The notes beneath the pieces were generated by a model, which was not told where the DNA came from, searched no databases, and saw nothing but the letters and a program-made list of their open reading frames with translations. A DNA stretch of 64,000 bases, from the NCBI RefSeq assembly GCF_030272615.1, contig NC_081414.1, positions 817,418,396-817,482,395 on the forward strand. Direction: 5' to 3'. The first letter of the stretch is position 1. Each line of letters opens with the position of its first letter. The position numbers and the translations under genes were made by a program. Source of the stretch: Cryptomeria japonica (taxonomy: Eukaryota; Streptophyta; Pinopsida; Cupressales; Cupressaceae). This document shows, piece after piece, positions 12,301 to 24,021 of the stretch.

Positions 12301-12477
12301 TTTTTGATTGAGGAAAAAGAAGGTTTCGAAGGGGCCCCAAAACCCTTTACAAGAAGAACTAAAACAACTTAAACAACAAAAGTGATGAGAAACAAAAAAG
12401 ATTAGAACCACAAAAAACCAACAGAAAACCAGAGAAAACCCAAAAAAGCCCCATTAAGCCAGCAGGCCTTCCAGAAT

Positions 12478-14204
12478 TTAGATTTTTTCCAGGGCTTTTG
12501 CCAGGGTGTTGCTAATTTCGTGCAGCTCCTTGATGTTGTCTTTGAGGTTAGGGGGATCCTTAGCGGATGCAGCCACAACTTTCTTGACACTGGCCCTAGT
12601 TCTCTTCGTAGTACTGGCCACCTGAGTAGCATTACCACTTCCAGTCTGGATGGTCTCATCATCCAGGTCAAGATCCACAACTGGATTTGGAGTGCAGGTA
12701 TGATAAAAAACCTTGGCGATGTCCTCTAGGTTTTTAGTGATGGCAAAGAGGATACATGGGATAACCCCCATCAGATTTTTCATCGCTTCTTTTCCCTCTT
12801 CCAGTGATTTTACCTTATTCTCCATTTCCTACTTCCATTTAATCTGCTCTTTGTTTTCATCCTCCCTCTTCTCATCCAAGTTTATTCCCTTTTTTCTCGG
12901 TTTTTTAGGCTCTCGTAGGTCCATCTATCATAATCCATTCTCATCTTAGAGAGTTTCTTGACGTTATCTAGGATAAGCCCTTTACTGGCACATTCCTTAT
13001 CCTCTCTATCCCTGTCCTTAGTCAGATCCTCAAAATGTTTATTCATTTCCTTCTTGGAATTCACTTTGGTTTCCTCATTATCCTTGAGTTCCATTTCTTC
13101 CATCAAATGGCTATTGTCCTTACCAAGGCATTCGCTAATGATAGGGCTTTCATGAGGAGGCTCATTATCCCCACTTTCTTCCTCATTACCCAGCTCCTCG
13201 TCTTTCCAACTATCTTCACTGTTGGAGTCGTCCATCTCCATTCCACTGCTTTTCTTAACCATTTCCTCTGTTTCTAGCCCAAGAACACTTTTCCTTTTTT
13301 TGTTGGAGGATGCCTTCTCCTTACTGGTTTCTCCCTCTTCCATCTTTCTCTTGCCCGGAGAGGCAGAAATCCTCTTATTTTCCAGTAGTGCAAGGGTTTT
13401 GTAATGCTCATAGATGAGCAGTAGAAGCCCGCAATGGAGAATCATGCTGGAAGGGTTGTTCTTGTGTTTATTGAGGGACCTGGAAAGGGACCAAAATAGG
13501 TAGTAGAGTAGGGATACTTTCTTGTCATGTCTGAAATGGTTTAAGAGCATGAAGTGGTAGGTGTGGGCCCTAGAGAAATGGCCTTCAATTGTCATGTATT
13601 CCATAATTGTATTCAGGACCCAGCCCCACAGCTTCTTGATTTTTGCAGGTTCGTAGTAGCCCCCAGTGGCTTTGCCGATTTTAACCCTCTCTTTCTCTTT
13701 CCGCGGGAATAGGTTGACCGCATTGTTGGAGACTTTAAGGTCTCAAAACAAATTAAGCTTAGTGTGGGGCATACCGGTCATAGTGGATATGAGCCCAGCA
13801 TCTAGCTTGAACTTAACTCCATAAATTTTAAAAGAGCCATTAGACCAGTTTTCAGAAATCTTAGAAATAGCTAGGTTAACCCTACCTTTGTCATAGTCCA
13901 CAAGCTTCTCCATGAAACTGGTGAGGGAGCCCTTCTCCAATTTTGCCCAGACTTTTGGCATCACTTTGCAAGTCGACATATTGTCTAGTTCTTCCCTCCT
14001 CAGGTCTCCTCCCATCTTTGTGAACAGGCTATCTGCTTTGTTTCTCTACAAATTAAAACCTTCTTTCCCGATGTTGGTCAAGTTTTTGAATTGAGTAACC
14101 CACAAAGCGTGCATCAGATTATTAAAGGTTGTAGAAGATCTTCCGCAATGCAAAGTAATGATGGCCTTTCTAGCAAGGCATAAATGATACTTTTTAGTTG
14201 TCAT
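12478..14204 (-). pseudogene. LINE-associated ORF3, left arm
   Basis: The frame starts at the ATG at 14,204, which overlaps the ORF2 stop (14,194-14,196), and ends at 12,478. It encodes a basic N-terminus, a globular region with WSNGSFKIYGVKFKLDAG, a lysine/glutamate-rich acidic region and a C-terminal coiled-coil-like segment. It shares an internal TAG and TGA with the right-arm copy; these predate the duplication. A frameshift lies near 12,880. The globular part loosely resembles plant transposon-associated 'putative plant transposon protein' domains; that identity is uncertain. See the right-arm copy for detail. Confidence 0.6.
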
Positions 14205-15381
14205 GATTAAATTGTCCTTCTCTCCCCATATAATGGTCCTTTCTAAGGAACTCTTTAATGTTTAAATTGAGATCCTCCTCATGCCAAATCATTTGGGAGT
14301 AAGAGTTAACCCTAGTATTTGCTAAATAATCCACAACACTATTTTATTCTCTAAAAGCATGTTGAATAATAATTTCTTTGAAACTTGCAATGATCTCCCT
14401 AGCTTTCATGATGATATTTTCAATAGACCAAGAAGGCTCTGAATCCCCCTTTAAAAACTTAATGATATTAAGCGAATCTCCCTCAAGCCATAATTTATCA
14501 TAATTTAGATTTTTAGCTATAATTAAGGTGTTCAGGGTGGTAGAGGCTTCAGAAAAATGGCTTGTTTGATTCCCCAGAGGTCCAGCCACCGCCTTAAGAC
14601 AACTTCCAGCAAAATTCCTAACAATACCCCCGTATCCAGCTTTACCTGGATTCCCTTTAGAAGCCCCATCAAAGTTAGCCTTAATCCATCCCTGAGGAGG
14701 AAAGCACTAGACCAGACTTTCTCTTCCAGTCTCCTTGCAAGAAGAAGTGGTAGAAAGGTTCCATCTATCTTTAAAATCATCTTTAGCAGCAAGTCCCTGA
14801 TTAGTGCAATAAAGGCATTCAAAAATACTCCTAAAGATTTTATCTGCAACCACTTTAGGAGTAGCCCTTTTATCCCTAAAAATCTTGTTGTTGCGCTCTT
14901 TCCAGATATTCCAAATAACAATTGGCAAGGTAAGTCTCCAAGTTTACATAATTTTAGGATTAGAATTAGGGAAATGCCATTGCTGCCATGAGTCCCCAAG
15001 GGAGATCGGGAAAACCCAGCTCAGGTTCCACTTGGTTAGGATGATTTTCCAGATATCCTGGCTAAAAGTGCATTGATTGAGAATGTGGCAAGCCATCTCT
15101 TCTTCCCTGCAGCAAAGTGAACACCTATTAGGAAAAATAATACCTCTTTTATGAATATTCTCTAAGGTTAATACCTTATTTAGGATGAAAATCTAGAAGA
15201 AGATATTGAATTTTGGAACTAACTTCTTGTTCCAAACTTTAGCCTAGATGGGAATTTCTTCCATCAGGTCATTGTGAATAGCCACAACAAAGGAGATAGA
15301 ATAAGTCCCATCCTGGGTTTCCCTCCATATCAATCTATCATCTTTGTTGTCTCTAGGGATATTAGCAGAGAGAGCAATCTG
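14194..15381 (-). pseudogene. LINE ORF2 C-terminus (zinc finger and RNase H), left arm
   Basis: Minus-strand translation gives the zf-RVT cysteine/histidine region (about 15,060-15,150) and then a plant RNase H-like domain with the motif WIKANFDGASKGNPGKA type sequence, partly frameshifted. A stop follows HAFRE (14,342-14,344), as in the other arm. The region is truncated at the palindrome junction, so no RT core is present in this arm. Confidence 0.8.
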
Positions 15382-16184
15382 TCATCATTAATACCCCAGT
15401 CCAAAGGCAACTAAGGATTGGAAGGATTCTTGGCTGCAATATCTTTGAGTTTCCCTCTACTTATTTGGGGCTTCCTTTATGTCTTAAGCCTGAGGACTCC
15501 TTCTGGAACAAGCTGATAGAAAGACTTAACCTAAAACTTGCTGGCTAGAAAGGGGTTGTCCTTAGTCAAGCAGGCAAAATCACCCTGCTCAAAGCCACTC
15601 TCCAAAACCTTCTTGTGTATGCTCTTAGCCTGTTCAAAATCCCCACAAATCTTGTGGAAGCCATTGAAAGAATCCAAAAAAAATTCCTTTGGTCGGGAGT
15701 GGAAGTCAAAAACATAATTCCCCTTATTGCCTGGAATAAAATCTGTTCCCCTAAGGCCTCTGGTGGGCTAGGTTTAAGGAACATTGGTTGTATGAACAAA
15801 GCTTTATTAGGCAAACAAATTTGGAGATTCAAAGGGGAGGAAAGAGAATGGAACTCTATCTGGAAAAATAAATATCTCTATATGCAACCTTCTGAGGAAG
15901 AATTCTTTGATAACTCTTTCATTGTTGAAGGATCCGCTATATGGAATGTTGTGCAATCCACTAAAAGTTGGGCTGCTGCTGGTAGAACTTGGAACCTTGG
16001 GGATGGGAGGAGAATAAGATTTTGGGAAGATAGATGGATCCTGGATAAACCTCTGGAGGAAATTCCAATCCTTAAAGATTGGAAAGACTGGTTCAAAAGA
16101 AGGTATGGGGAAAAGGTCAGAGATTACTGGATAAATGGAAACAAGATTAATTTTAGCCAGCAGTGTCTGGGGCTCAAGTTCCTT
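15382..16184. other. Unique 803-bp spacer between the palindrome arms
   Basis: This is the only part of the first 31.9 kb with no mirror copy. It is wholly LINE reverse-transcriptase coding sequence on the plus strand and reads without a break into the right arm. Codons for a conserved INTP-type RT motif begin right at the junction. The spacer is therefore native LINE sequence, and the left arm is the inverted copy joined to it. Confidence 0.93.
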
Positions 16185-17373
16185 CAGATTGCTCTCTCTG
16201 CTAATATCCCTAGAGAAAACAAAGATGACAGATTGATATGGAGGGAAACCCAGGATGGGACTTATTCTATCTCCTATGTTGTGGCTATTCACAATGACCT
16301 GAAGGAAGAAATTCCCATCTGGGCTAAAGTTTGGAACAAGAAGTTAGTTCCAAAGGTCAATATCTTCTTCTAGATTTTCATCCAAAATAAGGTATTAACC
16401 TTGGAGAATCTTCATAAAAGAGGTATTATTTTTCCTAATAGGTGTTCTCTTTGCTGCAAGGAAGAAGAGATGGCTTGCCACATTCTCAATCAATGCACTT
16501 TTAGCCAGGAAATCTGGAAAATCATCCTAACCAGGTGGAACCTGAGCTGGGTTTTCCCGATCTCCCTTGGGGACTCATGGCAGCAATGGCATTGCCCTAA
16601 TTCTAATCCTAAAATTGTGTAAACTTGGAGACTTACCTTGCTGATTGTTATCTGGAATATCTGGAAAGAGCGCAACAACAATATTTTTAGGGAGAAAAAG
16701 GGCTACTCCTGAAGTGGTTGGAGATAAAATCTTTAGGAGTATTTTTGAATGCCTTTATTGCACTAATCAGGGACTTGCTGCTAAAGATGATTTTAAAGAT
16801 AGATGGAACCTTTCTACCACTTCTTCTTACAAGGAGACTGGAAGAGAAAGTCTGGTCTGGTGCTTTCCTCCTCAGGGATGGATTAAGGCTAACTTTGATG
16901 GGGCTTCTAAAGGGAATCCAGGTAAAGCTAGATACGAGGGTATTGTTAGGAATTTTGTTGGAAGTTGTCTTAAGGCGGTGGCTGGACCTCTGGGGAATCA
17001 AACAAGCAATTTTTCTGAAGCCTCTACCACCCTGAACACCTTAATTATAGCTAAAAATCTAAATTATGATAAATTATGGCTTGAGGGAGATTCGCTTAAT
17101 ATCATTAAGTTTTTAAAGGGGGATTCAGAGCCTTCTTGGTCTATTGAAAATATCATCATGAAAGCTAGGGAGATCATTGCAAGTTTCAAAGAAATTATTA
17201 TTCAACATGCTTTTAGAGAATAAAATAGTGTTGTGGATTATTTAGCAAATACTGGGGTTAACTCTTACTCCCAAATGATTTGGCATGAGGAGGATCTCAA
17301 TTTAAACATTAAAGAGTTCCTTAGAAAGGACCATTATATGGGGAGAGAAGGACAATTTAATCATGACAACTAA
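15384..17373 (+). pseudogene. LINE ORF2: RT C-terminus, zf-RVT and RNase H
   Basis: The translation runs from the palindrome junction. RT motifs INTP, TYLGLPL and the LSQAGKITLLKATLQ helix are clear. A Trp-rich linker follows (WNLGDGRRIRFWEDRW), then zf-RVT with CSLCCKEEEMACHILNQC (about 16,450-16,505). RNase H has GWIKANFDGASKGNPGKA, with its first catalytic Asp, and LEGDSLNIIKF, with a second. In-frame stops are TAG at 15,546 (for Trp), TAG at 16,371 (for Trp), TAA near 16,620 and TAA at 17,221. A one-base frameshift lies near 16,690. The enzyme would reverse-transcribe LINE RNA at the nick site; this copy is dead. Its original stop is the TAA at 17,371-17,373, overlapping ORF3. Confidence 0.9.
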
Positions 17374-19092
17374 AAAGTATCATTTATGCCTTGCTAGAAA
17401 GGCCATCATTACTTTGCATTGCAGAAGATCTTCTACAACCTTTAATAATCTGATGCACGCTTTGTGGGTTACTCAATTCAAAAACTTGACCAACATCGGG
17501 AAAGAAGGTTTTAATTTGTAGAGAAACAAAGCAGATAGCCTGTTCACAAAGATGGGAGGAGACCTAAGGAGGGAAGAACCAGACAATATGTCGACTTGGA
17601 AAGTGATGCAAAAAGTCTGGGCAAAATTGGAGAAGGGCTCCCTCACCAGTTTCATGGAGAAGCTTGTGGACTATGACAAAGGTAGGGTTAACCTAGCTAT
17701 TTCTAAGATTTCTGAAAACTGGTCTAATGGCTCTTTTAAAATTTATGGAGTTAAGTTCAAGCTGGATGCTGGGCTCATATCCACTATGACCGGTATGCCC
17801 CACACTAAGCTTAATTTCTTTTGAGACCTTAAAGTCTCCAACAATGCGGTCAACCTATTCCCGCGGAAAGAGAAAGAGAGGGTTAAAATCGGCAAAGCCA
17901 CTGGGGGCTACTACGAACCTGCAAACATCAAGAAGCTATGGGGCTGGGTCCTAAATACAATTATGGAATACATGACAATTGAAGGCCATTTCTTTAGGGC
18001 CCACACCTACCACTTCGTGCTCTTAAACCATTTTAGACATGACAAGAAAGTATCCCTGCCCTACTACCTATTTCGGTCCCTTTCTAGGTCCCTCAATAAA
18101 CACAGGAACAACCCTTCCAGCCTAATTCTCCATTGCGGGCTTCTACTACTCATCTATGAGCATTGCAAAACCCTTGCACTGTTGGAAAATAAGAGGATTT
18201 CTGTCTCTCCGGGCAATAGAAAGATGGAAGAGGGAGAAACTAGTAAGGAGAAGGCATCCTCCAACAAAAAAAGGAAAAGTGTTCCTGGGCTGGAAACAAA
18301 GGAAATGGTTAAGAAAAGCAGTGGAATGGAGATGGACGACTCCAACAGTGAAGATAGTTGGAAAGACGAGGAGCTAGGTAATGAGGAAGAAAGTGGGGAT
18401 AATGAGCCTCATCATGAAAGCCCTATCATCAGCGAATGCCTTGGTAAGGACAATAGCGATTTGATGGAAGAAATGGAACTCAAGGATAATGAGGAAACCG
18501 AAGTGAATTCCAAGAAGGAAATGAATAAAGATTCTAGGAAGGATCTGACTAAGGACAGGGATAGTGAGGATAGGGAATGTGCCTGTAAAGGGCTTATCCT
18601 GGATAACCTCAAGAAACTCTCTAAGACGAGAATGGATTACGATAGATGGACCTATGAGAGCCTGAAAAACCTAGAAAAAAGGGAATAAACTTGGATGAGA
18701 AGAGGGAGGATGAAAACAAAGAGCAGATTAAATGGAAGCAGGAAATGGAGAATAAGGTAAAATCACTGGAAGAGGGAAAAGAAGTGATGAAAAATCTGAT
18801 GGGCATTATCCCACGTATCCTTTCTACTATCACTAAAAACCTGGAGGACATCACCAAGGTTTTTTATCATACTTGCACTCCAAATCCAGTTGTGGATCTT
18901 GACCTGGATGATGCGACCATCCAGACTGGAAGTGGTAATGCTACTCAGGTGGCCGGTACTACGAAGAGAACCAGGGCCAGTGTCAAGAAAGTTGTGGCTG
19001 CATCCACTAAGGATCCCCCTAACCTCAAAGACAACATCAAGGAGCTGCACGAAATTAGCAACACCCTGGCAAAAGCCCTGGAAAAAATCTAA
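17363..19092 (+). pseudogene. LINE-associated ORF3 downstream of RNase H, right arm
   Basis: The start ATG at 17,363 overlaps the ORF2 TAA in the string ATGACAACTAA. The frame is read to about 18,688, then shifts by one base and ends at 19,092, giving about 575 residues. The N-terminus is basic (MTTKKYHLCLARKAI). A globular region follows with WSNGSFKIYGVKFKLDAG, LISTMTGMPHTKLNFF and GGYYEPANIKKLWGW. A histidine/leucine-rich segment (SLILHCGLLLLIYEH) comes next, then an acidic lysine/glutamate-rich stretch, and finally a likely coiled coil (EQIKWKQEMENKVKSLEEGK). Stops TAG (17,519) and TGA (about 17,822) are shared with the left arm. Function is unknown. The globular part loosely resembles plant transposon-associated domains. 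Known plant LINEs normally end with ORF2, so this position is unusual. Confidence 0.62.
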
Positions 19093-19269
19093 ATTCTGGA
19101 AGGCCTGTTGGCTTAATGGGGCTTTTTTGGGTTTTCTCTGGTTTTCCGTTGGTTTTTTGTGGATCTAATATTTTTTGCTTCTCATCACTTTTGTTATTTA
19201 AGTTGTTTTAGTTCTTCTTGTAAAGGGTTTTGGGGCCCCTTCAAAACCTTCTTTTTTCTCAATCAAAAA
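19093..19269 (+). other. LINE 3' UTR and tail
   Basis: The stretch carries T-rich sequence and the phrase GGGTTTTGGGGCCCCTTC, which resembles 3' ends of plant LINEs. It ends in TCAATCAAAAA at the junction with the copia fragment. A long poly(A) is not preserved. Confidence 0.65.
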
Positions 19270-20626
19270 CACTCAAAAGATTAGCCTTTAAACCTTCTAC
19301 ATAATAGATATTATCAATGTTATGCTTACCATCCAGAGAAATAATACCTCTACCTCTGATCATACAAGCTTTGTCATCTCCAAATCTGACTTGACCACCA
19401 TTGTATTCTTGCAAGGACAGAAATTTCCCTTTATCTCCAGTCATATGATGTGAGCGTCCACTATCAATTAACCATTCATCCTTATCTTCAACTTTTGTTG
19501 CCAGGGCTTTTTCTTCATTTTTGATAGCTGGTTCTGGTTCATCTTCCTTTAAAGCATAGAACATCCATTTCTTTACATTGTCGGATCCACTAGCAAAGTC
19601 TTCTGGCGATTCATCTCTAGAGTCATCAGTTACTCCTTCCTCATCTGCTATGTAGCATTGTTTACTTTTCTTGAATCTATATCTATTCTAGTTATGCTTA
19701 AATGAATTCTTAACTCTTTCCTCAAACCTTGCATTTCTTGCAGGACATCTAGATGCAAAATGACCAATCTTATTACATGAAAAACATTTAAAATGTGCTT
19801 TTCCTTCATATTTACTTCTTGTCGGACCTTTAGGTACTCTTCTAGCAAATAAGGCTTCAAGTTTCTCAAATTCTTCATCTTCTTCCTTCATGTCTTCCAA
19901 TTTTTTTTCATATAAAACTTTCCAATCACTTTTCCCGGTAGATGATGATGATGCATGAAAAGAAAGTTCAGACTTTACAGCTCTAGAAGATCCAAATTCT
20001 TCAAGCTCAAAAGCAGATAATTTCCCAATCAGAATCTCTCTGTTAACTAAAGAGTTAGCCATTGTTCTCAACTCATTAATTGCAGTTGCCTTCATCTTGT
20101 AAGCTGGTGGAAGGGTTCTCAAGAATTTGGAAACTATTTCATCTTCACTCAAAAATCCTCCACAACATTGAATTCACATAACAATCTCATTTACTCTTTC
20201 CATAAACACAACAATTCTTTCATTATCTTCTATCTTCAAGTTTTCATATCTTACCTGGTAACCATCAAGTTTAGCAATTTTGACAGTAGGATCACCTTCA
20301 TTTAGAGTTTGCAATTTGTCCCACTTAACCTTTTTTGATGATTTATCAGTCAATCCCATGATCTGTTGATCAGTAAGTACACACAAGAGGGCTTCTCTAG
20401 CTCTGCAATCATTCTCAATGTTCTTATCCAAGACTGGAGGAGTAAGATTGCCAGATGTTGGATCATAAGGTGTGTATCCTTTCTCAGTGATCTCCCAAAT
20501 ATCCTTGCCAAGACATATAAGATGAGTCTCCATTCAAATTTTCCATATCCCATAATTAGTTCCATCAAGCTTAGGGATTTCTCTTTTGAAAATAGTTGTC
20601 GATGGATTAGAAGTGTTAGCTTCCAT
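19270..20626 (-). pseudogene. Copia gag and protease fragment, right arm
   Basis: This is the mirror of 10,944-12,300, with the start codon at 20,626. The zinc knuckle CFSCNKIGHFASRC is intact. The protease motif reads WLIDSGRSHHMTGD, with a Cys-to-Arg change not found in the left arm. A longer open frame (20,152-19,688) survives here than in the left arm because the frameshift near the KKLEDMKEED segment is absent. The frame reads VEGLKANLLSV before the LINE junction, showing where the copia reading frame was cut. Confidence 0.88.
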
Positions 20627-20670
20627 AAGATCTACCTCAAGCAGTTAAGCTTCTACAAAAGAGAACCAAA

Positions 20671-20682
20671 GCTCTAATACCA
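20671..20682 (-). other. Primer-binding site of the copia element, right arm
   Basis: The minus strand reads TGGTATTAGAGC, a single-base variant of the tRNA-Met site, two bases from the LTR end. Confidence 0.85.
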
Positions 20683-20684
20683 AT

Positions 20685-21855
20685 TGTTAGAATAACCAGT
20701 GAACAACTAAGAGGGGAGGGGGTGAATCAGTTGTTAATAGATTATAACTTTTAATCCACTTAATAACCTTTAAATAGATCAAGTACCGATAAAGCACATA
20801 CAAATGCCAGTAGGAACAGATACGAGTAAACAATATAGCTTAACAATTAAACAGATAATTAATGCAAAGCAACCATACCACATAACACCATGATTTGTAT
20901 GTGGAAAACATGGAAAGGGAAAAACCACGGTGGGAAGCCTACCCATAGTCAGATGATACTTCTGCAGAAAGTATGTGATACAATGAGGGGTCTACACATG
21001 TAGGAAGGCATACTGCCTAGAGCATATTGCTCATTACAAAAGAGTCTCACTAACTACAGAGAGGCTACAACCATCTCAAGATAAATGGACAACAATCCAA
21101 TAGAGTGAACTACCAGAAATAGCATCTACCATGCCTGATTAGTCCCAGTTAAGCTCAATACCTGAGGCCTTTAACATCTTCCTTAATCCCAATTCGATCA
21201 CCTATGACTGACCAAATCTCCTTTGCATATGATATTGCATTTCAAGACCATGAAAACTTATTCCATTCCTATTCCACACATACCACGATCTACAATGAGA
21301 TCTTACATCATTTTATACAAACCCTAAGGCCTAAACCAATTAGGTTGGCCACCTAAAATATATTACAATAAGATCATTACATAAATCCCTATTACAATGA
21401 TATCCCATGTCGGCTTAAGACCAAAACAACAATAATAAATCCATAAAGCATCCTAAAACATCCTAGTAATGTGTAGAGTACACATTATCATGATACCGGT
21501 CCATAACCTAGATAGGTACCGAACCTATTCTAGGTCTACCACACCAACGCAATGTCTTCAAGCAGTTGAAGCACAATCAAAGAACATCTTCAGCATCCTA
21601 AAATCCATCTAGAAGCTGCACCAACACCAATTATGCATCCTATTAAGATTCCTCAGTGAAAGCTCTACCGGTAAAGCCTTTAACTAGTGCTGATAAGGGT
21701 TTACCAGAGTGTATGATAGTCTCTTCTACCAGTAACACTAGATCTTCTACTGGTAACCAAAACCTATTTTCTGGTAAGCAACCATAACAGCTAGTGTTGA
21801 CATCAATGATAAAACATCAATGCAACACATAATCAATTCATCCATAATGTCAACA
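20685..21855 (-). mobile_element. Ty1/copia 5' LTR, right arm
   Basis: Mirror of 9,715-10,885 with identical length (1,171 bp) and the same TGTT/AACA ends. Differences from the left copy are scattered substitutions such as GGGAT/AGGAT. Confidence 0.88.
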
Positions 21856-22978
21856 CAAATGTCTCACCACTACATGCACTTGGTTTTTCAATCATCATCT
21901 CCTTCACCTTCTTCCTACTAACAAACATTAGAGATTTTGGAGGTGGTTTTTGGGGAACACTACACATGGTGTCATCAGGTAACCGCATTGACTTTTCTTT
22001 GCTCCTATCATCCAGCGTCTGCCCCATGAGACTGCTTAGCAATCTTCTCACCACTACATGCATCCAATTTTTCATTCATCGTCTCCTTCACCTTCTTCAT
22101 CCAAATAGACAAATACCTAATAGATGGCCAAGGTTTTTGACTTACTTTTTTGGGTACACTGCGTTCTATGTCATCCAATAGCATGAGACACTCCATTCTC
22201 CCTCCCTGAACCCCATCAAAATCAACTTACAATGACATTGACGAAATAGTCAACATACTACAAAGTGGAGTGCAAAGCATACCATGCAATGAAAACACAC
22301 ATATGGATTGGCCAACAAACAGTCACCTTCGATGACAAATGTGTGGCCTCATCTAAAGTCGGCCTTATTTTTTCTGCGACATTCTTCTTTTCTTTCTTCC
22401 CTGACAAATCAGATGCAGGCTCATTGACTGGCATGTTTGTTTTAGGATCTAAAGTCTGCCTTGTTTTTTCCATGACATTCTTCTTTTTTTGCTTCCCCGA
22501 TAAAACAAATGCACCCTCATATGTTTCAAGATCTGTAGTCGGCCTTGTTTTTTCTATAGCATTCTTCTTTTTTTGCTTCCCCAATGAAACAAATGCAGCC
22601 TCATTCACTAGCACATTTGTTTTGTGATTAGCCTTTGATGCTAGAACCTCCTCACCATGGTCTATATTGTCACATAAAATATGGGAAGTAGGATAGGATA
22701 CCTCAATAAGATATTCTTCAGATGTTTAAAGGAATTTAGTAAACTGTAAAACAATATGATCCCTAAAAAATTACCTCTTTTGCAATATTCTTTCTTTCGA
22801 GTAACTCTAAAACCTTCTTCCTTCTTGCCTCCCTAATTGGACTGCTATCATACACTCGCATTGCTTCCTTTATCTCTTCCTTCCCTTCGATAGGAAGCTC
22901 ATCATGTGTTTTCTTGCCATATTTTATGTACACCCGTTCAGTGACACATTTTTTTTGTATACTATACTGTACACCCAT
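21856..22978 (-). pseudogene. Unidentified gene fragment with KKKN repeats, right arm
   Basis: Mirror of 8,593-9,714. Here the repeat-bearing exon is open across all three units (22,614-22,258): KQKKKNAIEKTRPT, KQKKKNVMEKTRQT and KKEKKNVAEKIRPT. The first exon (22,978-22,763) carries THDELPIEGKEEIKEAMRVY. The copia LTR interrupts the last exon at 21,855. The right arm is the better template for identifying this gene. I do not recognise the family. Confidence 0.5.
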
Positions 22979-24007
22979 TTGGTATTCAATATTAGATTTT
23001 AAATTTAGTATAATCCATAATAGTTACTCATATCAATTCTAAATTTAACTATTTATATTTAATTTAACTAAGTCTAATTTTCCAATTATTTAATGATGAA
23101 GGTTTCTCTAACTGTGAAAGTGATTACTAGAAAAAAAAAATTGTTTGCTATAAGTAAATTAATTTATCTGCTCAAACTTTCATGCGAAAATCAAGCATGC
23201 CTGGGTCATAGGCTTCATTCTAAGCAACTAGTTAAAGGTCTTTAGAAGAACCAACAACTTACTCTGCAAAATCTACAAATATACTGGATAAACTACTGCA
23301 TCATAATCAAATATTGAGACCATTGATGTTGGTGCTGGTGGAGAACTAGATTTAAGGGGATATTTTAAGATAGTATTTCTAATTATATTGCCTTTTAAAA
23401 GAAAAATTGTTAGAGTTGCATGAAAAAGAGTAAAACCATATTTAATTTGATTTTTATCCCATAGATTTTCTCTCTCTGATTTACTTTCCATTTCCAATCA
23501 ATAATTTATGAGTAATTATTTCTTAGATGAAACTAATTAATTCATTAACTAAGTTTCCTTTCTGAACCCACATATAAATATTAATTACCTCTTTTCCCTT
23601 GTTTATAACTAATTAAATTATAAGTTTTAGTGAAAGTGATTGACTAAAAAGTCAATTCAATTAATACAAATTATTTTATGTTCAATTTTAAACAATATGT
23701 TTTTGTAACTAAAGTCAATTGCAATAATAATATTTACTATGCCAAGCTTCAAAATAGGATAGCCTAACATTATTTCATTATTCTCATTTAGTATTAAATC
23801 TAGACACTTATAATTTAGTAATATTTAATTTAATAATAATGGATTGCTATGTTCTCATTTTTTTGTATTTGGAAAATTTAATTTATCATTAAATTATGTT
23901 AAATTAGGCATTTCAAGATAGATATACAATGAATTTATTTCATATATTTTATCGATAAATCTATTTAAAATTTTAATTCATAATTAAGATAAATGTTGTT
24001 TCTAATG
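22979..24007. other. AT-rich sequence, mirror of 7,565-8,592
   Basis: No supported gene. A 74-codon frame at 23,273-23,497 mirrors that of the left arm but with amino-acid differences. Confidence 0.4.
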
Positions 24008-24021
24008 AATTTAATCGAACT

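Larger units (their letters stand above)
1..15381. repeat. Left arm of giant inverted repeat (palindrome)
   Basis: The sequence reads as the reverse complement of 16,185-31,924. Landmarks match in mirror order along the whole arm: the copia LTR, gypsy remnants, MITE, SINE, gene fragment, second copia LTR and LINE. Arm-to-arm differences are scattered substitutions, mostly transitions, plus indels. By-eye comparison of 60-base stretches gives about two differences per 60. Compared with the right arm, this arm lacks about 300 bp near 490 and about 29 bp near 1,177. The inner end is at 15,381, where homology stops abruptly. The outer end is set only by the window edge, so true arm length is unknown. 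Confidence 0.97.
12301..15381 (-). mobile_element. LINE 3' portion, left arm
   Basis: This is the mirror copy of 16,185-19,269. Read on the minus strand it carries the zinc-finger/RNase H end of ORF2, then an extra ORF3, then a 3' UTR ending CTCAATCAAAAA at 12,301. It is inserted in the copia protease region. It starts abruptly at 15,381, inside ORF2, because that is the palindrome junction rather than a normal LINE 5' truncation. Confidence 0.88.
15382..19269 (+). mobile_element. LINE 3' half, spacer plus right arm
   Basis: This continuous plus-strand LINE segment contains the RT C-terminal part, zf-RVT, RNase H, ORF3 and a 3' UTR ending TTCTCAATCAAAAA at 19,269. The 3' end lies in the reverse-oriented copia gag-protease fragment. 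The LINE 5' half (ORF1, endonuclease, RT fingers and palm) is absent: upstream DNA is the inverted left arm. No target duplication can be checked, because the 5' flank is gone. Confidence 0.9.

Noticed and set aside
12520..13404. Plus-strand Ser/Leu/Phe-rich frames in the left arm
   Set aside because: They are complements of the Glu/Lys/Asp-rich ORF3 and have no independent support.
14532..14999. Open frames of 140-155 codons on both strands over the LINE RNase H region
   Set aside because: These are antisense or out-of-frame shadows of the RNase H coding sequence. The true frame shows the conserved motifs.
15382..16184. Palindrome explained as 5' inversion (twin priming) of a LINE
   Set aside because: Twin priming inverts only LINE sequence. 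Here more than 12 kb of flanking elements are inverted as well.
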